Below, piece by piece: positions 39,009 through 47,366 of a stretch of DNA of 64,000 nucleotides. Within the stretch, counting starts at the first letter, position 1. Every line of letters begins with the position of its first letter. The stretch spans positions 3,100,001 through 3,164,000 of the forward strand of contig NZ_CP039252.1 in assembly GCF_004795855.1 (NCBI RefSeq), in the 5' to 3' direction. A program made the position numbers and the translations under genes. This DNA is from Hydrogenophaga sp. PAMC20947 (GTDB lineage: Bacteria > Pseudomonadota > Gammaproteobacteria > Burkholderiales > Burkholderiaceae_C). A model generated the notes under the pieces. The model was not told the DNA's origin and made no database searches. It saw nothing but the letters and a program-made list of their open reading frames with translations.

Positions 39009-40844
39009 TCAGTGGGGACCCTGCGAAGGCTTGAGCCTTGACCGTCGCTTGGCAATCCAGGCCCAACCCAGCGCCACGAGACAGAGGCCCCAGATGGGCC
39101 ATTGACCCCATTGAGAGGCCCAGGCCGCATATGGGGTGAGACCTGTGCGGCCTTCCACTGTGGCGGCCAGCCGGTCGCGGGTGAGGCGCGGAAGGCTGTG
39201 GGTGACGGCGCCCCGGTGATCGATGGCCGCAGTGGCGCCGGTGTTGGTCGCGCGCAGCATGGGGCGGCCCAGTTCCATGGCCCGCAGCCGCGAAATTTGC
39301 AGGTGTTGATCAATCGCTACCGTGTCACCAAACCAGCCGATGTTGCTCAGGTTGACCAGCACCGTGGGCGCACTGGACGCATCGGCAAACGAGGCCGCGA
39401 GCTCTTCGCCAAAGAGGTCTTCATAACAAATGTTGGTGGACACCCGCTGGCCGGCCAGTTCCCAGGGCGACTGCACCTGGGCGCCCCGGGCGAAATCGCC
39501 CAAGGGGATGTTCATCATCCGGGTGAACCATCGGAACAGCGGCGGAATGAATTCCCCGAATGGCACGAGGTGGTGCTTGCTGTATTGGTAGAAGCCTGGG
39601 CCCCCCCCACTGGCGCCGCCTTGCAGCCGCGTACCGTCGCGTTCACCGTCGAGTGCCTGCACAGCGCGGCGAGCCGAGTCGGCGGTGATGCCCCAGGCCG
39701 AGTTGGTGTAGCCCTGCTCGTAGTCACCCAGGGGCAAACCCATGAGCGCCGACACACCAGGCGCCCGGTCGGATACCGGCTGCCGGGCCAGCCCACCCAG
39801 CAAGGGCCCCCAGAATTCAGCCGCAGACAGCTGTTGCGGCAGCATGGGCACCGCCGTCTCAGGCGCTACGACCAGTTGTGGCGCGTCCTCGGGGTTCGCT
39901 TGCAGCGCGGCCTGGATTTGCTGGGGATACCAGCCCAGCGCCTGCACCACACCCGTGCCCGCTTCAAATTTTTCATCTTGTGCAATATTGCCTTGCAACA
40001 ACCACACCTTGAGCGTCCCGCTGCTGTCTGTTCCCGATAAAGCCAAGTCGCGCAAGCGATCGGGCATGGCCAGGCTGGCCATCAGCGCCAGGCACAACAG
40101 GCCCACCAGCCCGCTCGAAATCCGGCCCGCCCACGAAGCCTGATGGGTCGGTGACCGGGCACCCAGCGTTCCCACTGCCATCCGGTGCACCAGGGCGGCC
40201 AAGGCATAGGCCAGAACCGCTGCCACCGCGCCCATGCCATAAACGCCGATCCACGGTGCCCATGCCCCCATCAAATCCACTTGTGCGTAGCCGCCCGCCC
40301 CCCAGGGGAAGCCCGTGAGCCACCGCCCCCGCACCCCTTCGGCGAGCGTCCAGGTGGCGGCAAAAAGCAAGGCCTGCCCGCCAACCGAGCGGGGCGCCCA
40401 GGCGACGGCGAGCGCCGCTGCGCCCGCATACAGCAGCGCCAATGCCCCAGCCAGTGCCAGCACCGCCAGCACCGCCATCCAGGCGGGCAAACCCCCGTAG
40501 GTGTGCAAGGAGACAAACAGCCACCAGAACGTGCAAGCCAGCCAGGCCCAGGCAAAAAGCCATCCGCGCCAGGCGGCCTGTCGCGGCCGGCTTGCATGGC
40601 GCAAACCGAGCGCCAGCACGGCGAGGGACAACATTTGCCAGCCCCCGCTGGCCTGCCCCTGGGTTGCGCCGGGCAACAACCAGACACCCGCTGGCCACGC
40701 CAGCGAGGCCGCCTGCACAGCCCCCGCGAGCAGACAGAGCAACGCCCATGCCCACGCACCGACGGGCGCAGTGCGGCTGGGCGCCGGGTCACTCAAAGGT
40801 GAAAAGGACGATGCCGGATGCAGAGAGCCAAAGAGGCTGCGCAT
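39009..40844 (-). CDS. lnt: Apolipoprotein N-acyltransferase
   Basis: This 611-residue inner-membrane enzyme adds the third acyl chain to lipoproteins. It is somewhat longer than E. coli Lnt (512). It has an N-terminal multi-helix membrane part (to about residue 270) and a C-terminal nitrilase domain with the triad Glu in VVAPETAVPM, Lys in YSKHHLVPFGE and Cys in TNICYEDLFGEE. It lies downstream of the corC-like gene, as in many proteobacteria. Confidence 0.93.
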   Translation of the reverse strand: MRSLFGSLHPASSFSPLSDPAPSRTAPVGAWAWALLCLLAGAVQAASLAWPAGVWLLPGATQGQASGGWQMLSLAVLALGLRHASRPRQAAWRGWLFAWAWLACTFWWLFVSLHTYGGLPAWMAVLAVLALAGALALLYAGAAALAVAWAPRSVGGQALLFAATWTLAEGVRGRWLTGFPWGAGGYAQVDLMGAWAPWIGVYGMGAVAAVLAYALAALVHRMAVGTLGARSPTHQASWAGRISSGLVGLLCLALMASLAMPDRLRDLALSGTDSSGTLKVWLLQGNIAQDEKFEAGTGVVQALGWYPQQIQAALQANPEDAPQLVVAPETAVPMLPQQLSAAEFWGPLLGGLARQPVSDRAPGVSALMGLPLGDYEQGYTNSAWGITADSARRAVQALDGERDGTRLQGGASGGGPGFYQYSKHHLVPFGEFIPPLFRWFTRMMNIPLGDFARGAQVQSPWELAGQRVSTNICYEDLFGEELAASFADASSAPTVLVNLSNIGWFGDTVAIDQHLQISRLRAMELGRPMLRATNTGATAAIDHRGAVTHSLPRLTRDRLAATVEGRTGLTPYAAWASQWGQWPIWGLCLVALGWAWIAKRRSRLKPSQGPH

Positions 40845-40892
40845 GGGGGAACGTGGCGAAGAAGCGCGGTCACCGCAGAGCGGGACAGCCGC

Positions 40893-41765
40893 TCAATCGC
40901 CTGAAGCCGCCTCAGCGGGCGTGACCTTGAACCACTTCACCGCGCCACCCTTGGTGTGCAGCACAACAAAGTGCAAGCCTCCGGACTCATGGGTTTCCCC
41001 CCGCTTGGGCACATGGCCCATGTCATGGGCGATCAGGCCGCCGATGGTCTCAAACTCCTCCATGGCGAGCTTGGCCCCAAACGATTCGTTGATGCGTTCG
41101 ATGGGTGTATCGCCGCTCACGCGCCAGGTGCTGTCGGCCAGGGAGTAAATGTCGCCCTCATCTTCGACTTCGTCGAATTCGTCTTCGATCTCGCCGACGA
41201 TTTCTTCCAGCACGTCTTCAATCGTGATCAATCCGGCCACACGGCCAAACTCATCGATCACGATGGCCAGGTGGTTGCGGTTGCCACGGAACTCCCGCAA
41301 CAAATCGTTGAGGCCTTTGCTCTCGGGCACAAAGGTCGCCGGGCGCAACAAGGCACGGATGTTGAGCTCGGGTGCGCGCTGCAGCTTGAGCAGGTCTTTG
41401 GCCAGCAGAATACCGAGGATGTTTTCGCGCTCGCCTTCGTAAACAGGGAAGCGCGAGTGGGCCGTGTCGATCACGATGTGCAGCAACTCGTCGTAGGGCG
41501 AGTCGATGTCCAGCAAGTCCATGCGGGGCGCGGCCACCATCACATCGCCAGCCGACATGTCGGCGATGCGCATCACGCCTTCCAGCATGATGCGGGATTC
41601 GGCGTTGATGATGTCGTTGTCTTCGGCCTCGGCCAGGATGCCGATCAGCTCATCGATGGAATCTGGGCCGGGGTGGATGAACTCTGCGAGCTTTTGCAGG
41701 AATCCACGTTTGTCTTCTTGCCGCAGGCTGCGCTGCGGCCCGGGACTGGGGGGGGTGTCTGCCAC
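40893..41765 (-). CDS. CorC/HlyC family protein with CBS domains
   Basis: This cytoplasmic protein of about 290 residues has two CBS domains (about residues 50-175) and a C-terminal CorC/HlyC transporter-associated domain (FETIGGLIAHDMGHVPKRGE). Relatives (YbeX/CorC) are linked to magnesium/cobalt efflux and ribosome metabolism. I used the GTG at 41765 because it gives a family-like N-terminus; GTG 41795 or TTG 41825 are possible. It precedes lnt by 48 bases, the standard arrangement. Confidence 0.9.
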   Translation of the reverse strand: MADTPPSPGPQRSLRQEDKRGFLQKLAEFIHPGPDSIDELIGILAEAEDNDIINAESRIMLEGVMRIADMSAGDVMVAAPRMDLLDIDSPYDELLHIVIDTAHSRFPVYEGERENILGILLAKDLLKLQRAPELNIRALLRPATFVPESKGLNDLLREFRGNRNHLAIVIDEFGRVAGLITIEDVLEEIVGEIEDEFDEVEDEGDIYSLADSTWRVSGDTPIERINESFGAKLAMEEFETIGGLIAHDMGHVPKRGETHESGGLHFVVLHTKGGAVKWFKVTPAEAASGD

Positions 41766-41873
41766 TGAAGGAATGCGTTGGTTGTTGTGGGCCACAGGAT
41801 ACCGCAAGCCCGAGATGCCGGACAAAAGCCCCCCCGCGATGACCCGGACAGCGCGGGCATTCCGGGCGACGGA

Positions 41874-42599
41874 TCAGCCCTTCACGCGATCCCGGCTGCC
41901 CAGAACCCCCTGGCGCACCGACTGCAGGTAACCCAGGGCTTTCCAGAACTGCCGGGCCTGGGCCTTGAGGTGGTAATCGGTGATGGCCACCTTTTCGTTG
42001 AACAGCTCAATCACGCGGGAATCAAAATCCGCGGGCGGCACCCGCAGGTGGCCCTCGCTTTCGGACCCGTCGCGCTGGATCACAGCACCTGCCCTGCGGG
42101 CAATCTTCAGCATGGCCGTGTTTTCCGACAAGGCGTGGATGAACAGCTGGCTCACGCCCTCGTTTCGCGCATGCATCAAAGCGCGCTCAAACAGCTGGCG
42201 GCCATAACCGCGGCTGCGGGCCGATTTGGCCACCGACACGCCGAACTCAGCGCAACTGTTGCACTGAGGATCCACCGAAAACGCCAGGTGAGCCATGGCG
42301 ATGAGTTCGAGTTTCCGGTTGAAGATGCCAAACAACTCGTCGCGAACAAAATTGAGCTGGTTCACGTAGCGCAGGATTTGCTCGTCATTGGCAGAGTAAC
42401 CAAAACGCAGGTAGCGGTCATGGCTGTCCAGCGCCAGCAGGTGCGTGCGGATCCGTTCCAGATGCCCCGGCCCCATGGACCGGATGGGCACCGCCACCCC
42501 AGGCGCAGGCGCAGCAGTCGCCAACGCGGCGCCCACAGGCTGCGGCTCTGCGACGCTGGAGGCCGACAGGGACTTGAACCATTGGATGGGATTGAACAT
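41874..42599 (-). CDS. GNAT family N-acetyltransferase
   Basis: This 241-residue protein has an N-terminal low-complexity stretch and a GNAT domain (about residues 45-200). The acetyl-CoA loop is SARSRGYGRQLFERAL, and ALSENTAMLKIARRAG follows. The target is unknown. A 27-bp inverted repeat lies 99 bases upstream of its start and may control it or end the Lrp transcript. Confidence 0.85.
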   Translation of the reverse strand: MFNPIQWFKSLSASSVAEPQPVGAALATAAPAPGVAVPIRSMGPGHLERIRTHLLALDSHDRYLRFGYSANDEQILRYVNQLNFVRDELFGIFNRKLELIAMAHLAFSVDPQCNSCAEFGVSVAKSARSRGYGRQLFERALMHARNEGVSQLFIHALSENTAMLKIARRAGAVIQRDGSESEGHLRVPPADFDSRVIELFNEKVAITDYHLKAQARQFWKALGYLQSVRQGVLGSRDRVKG

Positions 42600-42697
42600 A
42601 GGGACAATTTAAGGGTTTTCCCTAGATCGGCAAGGTCAGGGGTCTCTAAAGCCGTGAAAACCCGATGGGCGGGTGACTTTTTACCGATCAACGGCCT

Positions 42698-42724
42698 CCA
42701 ATTTGTTGCAGTGCAACAATTTGG
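42698..42724. promoter_or_regulatory. 27-bp inverted repeat
   Basis: CCAATTTGTTGCA, a central G and TGCAACAATTTGG form an inverted repeat with a single mismatched pair. It lies between the Lrp/AsnC gene stop and the GNAT gene start. The one-base centre makes an RNA hairpin terminator less likely and a protein operator more likely. No other copy was seen in the window. Confidence 0.55.
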
Positions 42725-42737
42725 GCGCCGAGAGAGA

Positions 42738-43211
42738 TCAAACCGGCATCGCTGTGGTGCTCTTGACCCTGTCCATGACAAAACTGGTTTTGCAATCCTG
42801 CACGCTGGGGTGTCTCAGCAAGGTTTCCATCATGAAGCGCGAATAGGCCCCCATGTCGGCCACCATCAACCGCAGCTGGTAGTCCATCTCGCCCGTCAGA
42901 GCCACGCATTCGACCACTTCCGCCCAAGCCATCACACTGGCCCGAAACTCGTCCATCGGGTTGCGTTTGGCGCTCTCACTGTGTTTTTCCAGACGAACAT
43001 TGACATAGGCCGTGAGGCCCAGCCCAACCGCCTCGGGACGAATCAAGGCCACATACCGGTCGATCACCCGTGCCTCTTCCAGGCGCTTGACCCTGCGCAG
43101 CACCGCGCTGGGTGAGAGCCCGACCGACTCGGCGATCTGGTCGTAGGTGGCTCGCCCGTCGGCCTGCAACAGCCGCAAAACGTGTCGATCAAGCTTGTCA
43201 AGTGCATACAT
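42738..43211 (-). CDS. Lrp/AsnC family transcriptional regulator
   Basis: This 157-residue regulator has an N-terminal helix-turn-helix (TYDQIAESVGLSPSAVLRRV) and a C-terminal RAM ligand-sensing domain. It is divergent from hppD across 142 bases containing AT-rich sequence (CATATGTCATATTTTGC near 43207). In many proteobacteria such a gene next to hppD responds to tyrosine or phenylalanine and controls it, so that is the likely role here. Confidence 0.9.
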   Translation of the reverse strand: MYALDKLDRHVLRLLQADGRATYDQIAESVGLSPSAVLRRVKRLEEARVIDRYVALIRPEAVGLGLTAYVNVRLEKHSESAKRNPMDEFRASVMAWAEVVECVALTGEMDYQLRLMVADMGAYSRFMMETLLRHPSVQDCKTSFVMDRVKSTTAMPV

Positions 43212-43353
43212 ATGTCATATTTTGCAGGATTTCAGCGAATATCGACGATCAAGCATCAAAAAACGCAGCAATCGTGATGGAGGCTCCCGATACAGTGGAG
43301 GCTGGACGGCGGCCCAAGCTCTGGTGCGCCCTTTCACAACAGGAGACAAGACC

Positions 43354-44475
43354 ATGAACGCCACCCAGCCCACCTCGCTGACCGATCGCAACACCACCTG
43401 GGACAACCCCATGGGCACCGACGGCTTCGAGTTCATCGAATACGCCGCACCCGATCCGGTCGCCATGGGCGCCCTGTTTGAAAGCATGGGCTTCCAGGCC
43501 ATCGCAAAACACCGCCGCAAAGACGTGACGCTGTACCGCCAGGGTGGGGTCAACTTCATCATCAACGCCGAGCCCGACAGCTTCGCCCAGCGTTTTGCCC
43601 GCCTGCACGGCCCCAGCGTGTGTGCCATTGCTTTCCGTGTGCAAGACGCCAAGGCCGCTTATGAGCGCGCCATTTCCCTGGGCGCCTGGGGTTACGCGCA
43701 AGACGCCGGCCCGGGCGAGCTCAATATCCCGGCCATCAAAGGCATCGGCGACTCCATCATCTATTTCATCGACCAGTGGCGTGGCAAAGATGAGGCGCAA
43801 ACCGGCGACATTGGCAACATCGGCTTCTTTGATGTCGATTTCAAACCGCTGCCTGGCGCCACGCTGAATCCCATGGGCCATGGCCTGACCTATATCGACC
43901 ACCTGACCCACAACGTGCACCGCGGCCGCATGGAAGAGTGGTCGGGCTTCTACGAGCGTTTGTTCAATTTCCGCGAAGTGCGCTACTTCGACATCGAAGG
44001 CCAGTCCACCGGCGTCAAGAGCAAGGCCATGACCAGCCCCTGCGGCAAAATCCGCATCCCGATCAATGAAGAGGGCAACGAAAAGGCCGGCCAAATCCAG
44101 GAGTACCTCGACAGCTATCACGGCGAGGGCATCCAGCACATCGCTATGGGCTCGACCAATTTGTACGACACGGTGGATGCGCTGCAGCTGTCGGGCATCA
44201 AACTGCTCAACACCAGCGACACTTACTACGAGTTGCTCGACAAACGCATTCCCGGACACGGTGAAGATGTTGAGGCACTCAAGACGCGCAACATCCTGGT
44301 CGACGGCAACCAGGGCGAGCTGTTGCTGCAAATCTTCAGCGAGAACCAGCTCGGCCCCATCTTCTTTGAGTTCATCCAGCGCAAAGGCAACGAAGGCTTC
44401 GGCGAAGGCAACTTCAAGGCCTTGTTTGAGACGATGGAACTGGATCAGATCCGCCGCGGCACCTTGAAGAGTTGA
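43354..44475 (+). CDS. hppD: 4-hydroxyphenylpyruvate dioxygenase
   Basis: This 373-residue non-heme iron dioxygenase converts 4-hydroxyphenylpyruvate to homogentisate in tyrosine degradation. Iron ligands are in YIDHLTHNVHRG, GEGIQHIAMG and GPIFFEFIQRKG (His-His-Glu), and the C-terminal gating helix GNEGFGEGNFKALFE is present. AGGAGACAAGACC precedes the ATG. It is followed by phhA on the same strand. Confidence 0.96.
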   Translation: MNATQPTSLTDRNTTWDNPMGTDGFEFIEYAAPDPVAMGALFESMGFQAIAKHRRKDVTLYRQGGVNFIINAEPDSFAQRFARLHGPSVCAIAFRVQDAKAAYERAISLGAWGYAQDAGPGELNIPAIKGIGDSIIYFIDQWRGKDEAQTGDIGNIGFFDVDFKPLPGATLNPMGHGLTYIDHLTHNVHRGRMEEWSGFYERLFNFREVRYFDIEGQSTGVKSKAMTSPCGKIRIPINEEGNEKAGQIQEYLDSYHGEGIQHIAMGSTNLYDTVDALQLSGIKLLNTSDTYYELLDKRIPGHGEDVEALKTRNILVDGNQGELLLQIFSENQLGPIFFEFIQRKGNEGFGEGNFKALFETMELDQIRRGTLKS

Positions 44476-44610
44476 CCGTCGAGAAAGGGCGCATGGCGTC
44501 GTTGCGAGGGCTTGCCGTGGCGCTGCCACTGTCTGCGCCATCGCGCCTCGCCCTGCACCCTTTTCGGCGGTCTTGAGTGGCGTTTCGTTTGCAGAGATTT
44601 TGGAGTTCTT

Positions 44611-45465
44611 ATGGCCGTTGCCCCTGTTGTTTATGGCGCCAGCGAGCGCCCGCCGCGTGGCGATTACAGCCGCGCTCTTGACGATTACACCTGCCCACAA
44701 AACTGGGGCAACTACACCGAAGCGGATCACGACACCTACCGCCGCCTGTACGAACGGCAGTCCGCTTTGTTGCCCGGTCTCGCTTGTGATGCCTTTATTG
44801 AGGCCCTGCCTTCGCTGGGCATCAAGGACCGCATCCCACGGTTCGAAGAGATCAACGAGCGGCTGAAGCCCGCGACCGGCTGGGAGATCGTGGCCGTGCC
44901 CGGCCTGATCCCCGAGCGGCCGTTCTTTGACTTGCTCGCCAACCGGCGCTTCCCGGTCACCGACTGGATCCGCAAGCCCGATGAGTTTGAGTACATCGTC
45001 GAGCCCGACGTGTTTCACGATCTGTTTGGACACGTGCCCCTGCTGTTCAACCCGGTGTTCGCCGACTACGTGCAGCGCTATGGCGCGGGCGGGCTGAAGG
45101 CGCACGACCTCGGGGCCGGCGAACTGCTCTCCCGCCTGTACTGGTACACGATCGAATTCGGCATGATCCAGCAGCCCGATGGCCTGCGCGCCTATGGTGC
45201 GGGCATCTTGAGCTCGTCGGGTGAGCTGCGCCACAGCGTGAACAGCCCCGCCCCACAGCGCATCGCGCTGGATCTGGTGCGCTGCATGCGCACCCGCTAC
45301 AAGATCGACGACTACCAGGCGACCTATTTTGTGATCAACAGCTTCCAGCAGCTCTTCGATCTCACCGCACCCGACTTCGCGCCACTCTACGAAGCCGTGC
45401 GCTCTGCGGGTGACATCGCAGTCGACGCAAGCAACGCAAGCGATTCCCGCATCACCCTGGGATGA
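44611..45465 (+). CDS. phhA: Phenylalanine 4-monooxygenase
   Basis: This 284-residue pterin-dependent hydroxylase makes tyrosine from phenylalanine. Iron ligands are in FHDLFGHVPLL (His-x4-His) and the Glu in YWYTIEFGMI. TGGAGTTCTT precedes the ATG at 44611. It lies 135 bases after hppD, giving a phenylalanine-to-homogentisate module. The last 79 bases overlap, on the other strand, the end of a lipase-like gene. Confidence 0.95.
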   Translation: MAVAPVVYGASERPPRGDYSRALDDYTCPQNWGNYTEADHDTYRRLYERQSALLPGLACDAFIEALPSLGIKDRIPRFEEINERLKPATGWEIVAVPGLIPERPFFDLLANRRFPVTDWIRKPDEFEYIVEPDVFHDLFGHVPLLFNPVFADYVQRYGAGGLKAHDLGAGELLSRLYWYTIEFGMIQQPDGLRAYGAGILSSSGELRHSVNSPAPQRIALDLVRCMRTRYKIDDYQATYFVINSFQQLFDLTAPDFAPLYEAVRSAGDIAVDASNASDSRITLG

Positions 45466-46403
45466 AACCCCAGCGCCACGTGTGCCGTTGCTGGCACGTG
45501 GCGGTTGTCTGCGCCAGCGAGGGTCGCCGTGCTGGCGGGAAACACGATGTTGTCTGTGTGGGAGTACCAGCAAACGAAGCGGCTGTGCACTGACGCACCG
45601 TACAGCGCCTGTTCCTTAGCCGCGAGATCAACCAGCCAGGCGTTGCCGGGCTGCATCTGGCGGCCGTTGGTCAAATGGCTGAAATGCGCGAGCCAGGTGC
45701 CGTGGTGGGGCGAACCGATGGTGATCACAGCCTCGACCCGTGCCAGCGCGCGCGGATCGCTCGCCAGCCAGGCGCGCGCCGCGAGCCCGCCCATGCTGTG
45801 GCACACCAAGACAGGCGGCGCCGAGCCCAGGGCTTCGGCTTGCCGGACTGCGGTTTCAATCAGCGCCACGCCCCTGTCGATCGATCCGAACACCGGCTCC
45901 AGATTCACCGAGGTGTACGGCATGCCCAGTTGCCGCAGCGCCTGCATCCAGGGCGTCCAGAAACCGCGGTTGCACACAAAACCATGAATGAACACCGCGG
46001 CTGATCCGTCGAAAGCACCGCCGCCATGCGGTTCGCTGTCTGGTAAACGCCGCCACTGAAAGGGCTGCCGCCAGGCAAACACGGCCGGGGCCTCCCGAGC
46101 CTCTTGCCACCAGGCTTCCAGCCGTTGGGCCAGCGTTGCGCTCGGCGCAGGGTCGCTCCGGTTCACCCAGGCGGCCAACACAAACTCCAGCGCCAGGACC
46201 AGTGCGTAGACCAGCACCACCAGCAGCGCACCCGACAAAGCCCATGCCAAGGATTCGCCCCACATCCAGGCTACCCACCCCCCGGCGGCCAATACCCCCC
46301 CCAGAACCAGCGCCTGTTGCATTCGAGCCAGCGAAGAAGCGGGTCGACGATTGCTCACCTGATGAGTCGTGGCTTCGGGTGGATGTTTGAGAGGGCCATT
46401 CAT
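45387..46403 (-). CDS. Alpha/beta hydrolase, triacylglycerol-lipase-like
   Basis: This 338-residue hydrolase has two N-terminal membrane helices (about residues 27-85) and an alpha/beta hydrolase domain. The oxyanion region is VFIHGFVCNRGFW, the nucleophile Ser is in LVCHSMGGLAARAW, and an Asp/His pair lies in VPATAHVALGFHP. It resembles membrane-anchored lipases. Its C-terminal 26 codons lie antisense to the end of phhA, so the two transcripts converge and overlap. Confidence 0.85.
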   Translation of the reverse strand: MNGPLKHPPEATTHQVSNRRPASSLARMQQALVLGGVLAAGGWVAWMWGESLAWALSGALLVVLVYALVLALEFVLAAWVNRSDPAPSATLAQRLEAWWQEAREAPAVFAWRQPFQWRRLPDSEPHGGGAFDGSAAVFIHGFVCNRGFWTPWMQALRQLGMPYTSVNLEPVFGSIDRGVALIETAVRQAEALGSAPPVLVCHSMGGLAARAWLASDPRALARVEAVITIGSPHHGTWLAHFSHLTNGRQMQPGNAWLVDLAAKEQALYGASVHSRFVCWYSHTDNIVFPASTATLAGADNRHVPATAHVALGFHPRVMRESLALLASTAMSPAERTAS

Positions 46404-46499
46404 CCCTCAACTATCGCACGACGGCCCGCCCTTCATGCAAGCCCGCCTAGAACGGCCACTCTACGGCGGAGGCGCCGACAGGCCTAGACTGGAGGGGTC

Positions 46500-47234
46500 A
46501 TGAATGCCACCCCCTCGACCGCTGAAGCCATCCGCGCACAACTCGCCCGGGTCCAACACCTGCGCGATGCCGCAGGGCAGGGACCGATGGCAGCGGCCCT
46601 GCAATCTGTGAAAAGGCTTCAAGCCCAGCGCTTCAAAGGTACCTACGCCGATTTCCTGCGCGACCCGCGCTACGCGACCGCCACCCAGTTTTTCCTGGAC
46701 GAGCTCTACGGCGAACACGATTTCGCCGACCGCGACCAACAATTCGGGCGCATCGCTGGTGCCATCGAACGGTTGTTTCCCGATGCGGTCGGCCAACTGG
46801 CCGTCGACTTGGCCGAGACCCATGCCCTGACCGAATCGCTCGACCACCAGATGGCCGAGCATTGGGTGACCGCTCCAGCGGCCCTGCCCCAAGAGGCCAA
46901 CTACATCCGCTGCTGGCGCCTCACCGGGCGACCGGCCGATCGCACCCGGCAGCTGGCGGTGGTACTGCACATGGGCTCAGAACTGCAGCGGCTCACCCGC
47001 ATGAAATCACTCTTGTTTGCACTCAAGATGATGCGACAGCCCGCACAGGCAGCCGGGCTGGGCGCCTTGCAACAGTTTCTCGAACGGGGTTTTCTCGCTT
47101 TTGCCCACATGCGCGATGCCGCGAGCTTCATGGAAGCCATCGCAGAGCGCGAGTCCGCCTGGATCGAGCACCTGTTCCATGGCGACACCCCCACCTGCCA
47201 GCAAGCGCTGTTGGCCGAGATCTCGGTACCCTGA
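46500..47234 (+). CDS. FFLEELY-motif-like hypothetical protein
   Basis: This 244-residue all-helical soluble protein has the diagnostic TQFFLDELYGEHDFADRDQQ, a variant of the FFLEELY motif after which a small family of proteobacterial proteins is named. No enzymatic function is known. It lies between a lipase-like gene (divergent) and fadD (same strand), a neighbourhood of lipid metabolism. There is no signal peptide. Confidence 0.8.
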   Translation: MNATPSTAEAIRAQLARVQHLRDAAGQGPMAAALQSVKRLQAQRFKGTYADFLRDPRYATATQFFLDELYGEHDFADRDQQFGRIAGAIERLFPDAVGQLAVDLAETHALTESLDHQMAEHWVTAPAALPQEANYIRCWRLTGRPADRTRQLAVVLHMGSELQRLTRMKSLLFALKMMRQPAQAAGLGALQQFLERGFLAFAHMRDAASFMEAIAERESAWIEHLFHGDTPTCQQALLAEISVP

Positions 47235-47366
47235 AGGCATCGACCGTTCGGCCGATACTGTGCTTTGGGTGACAGAAACCTAGGGCCAGCCCGGTGTGCC
47301 AAGACGCGCCCAGCGGTCAGAATGTTTGCAGCCCGTTTTGTTTGCGAACCCTCTTCATCCCCCAAC

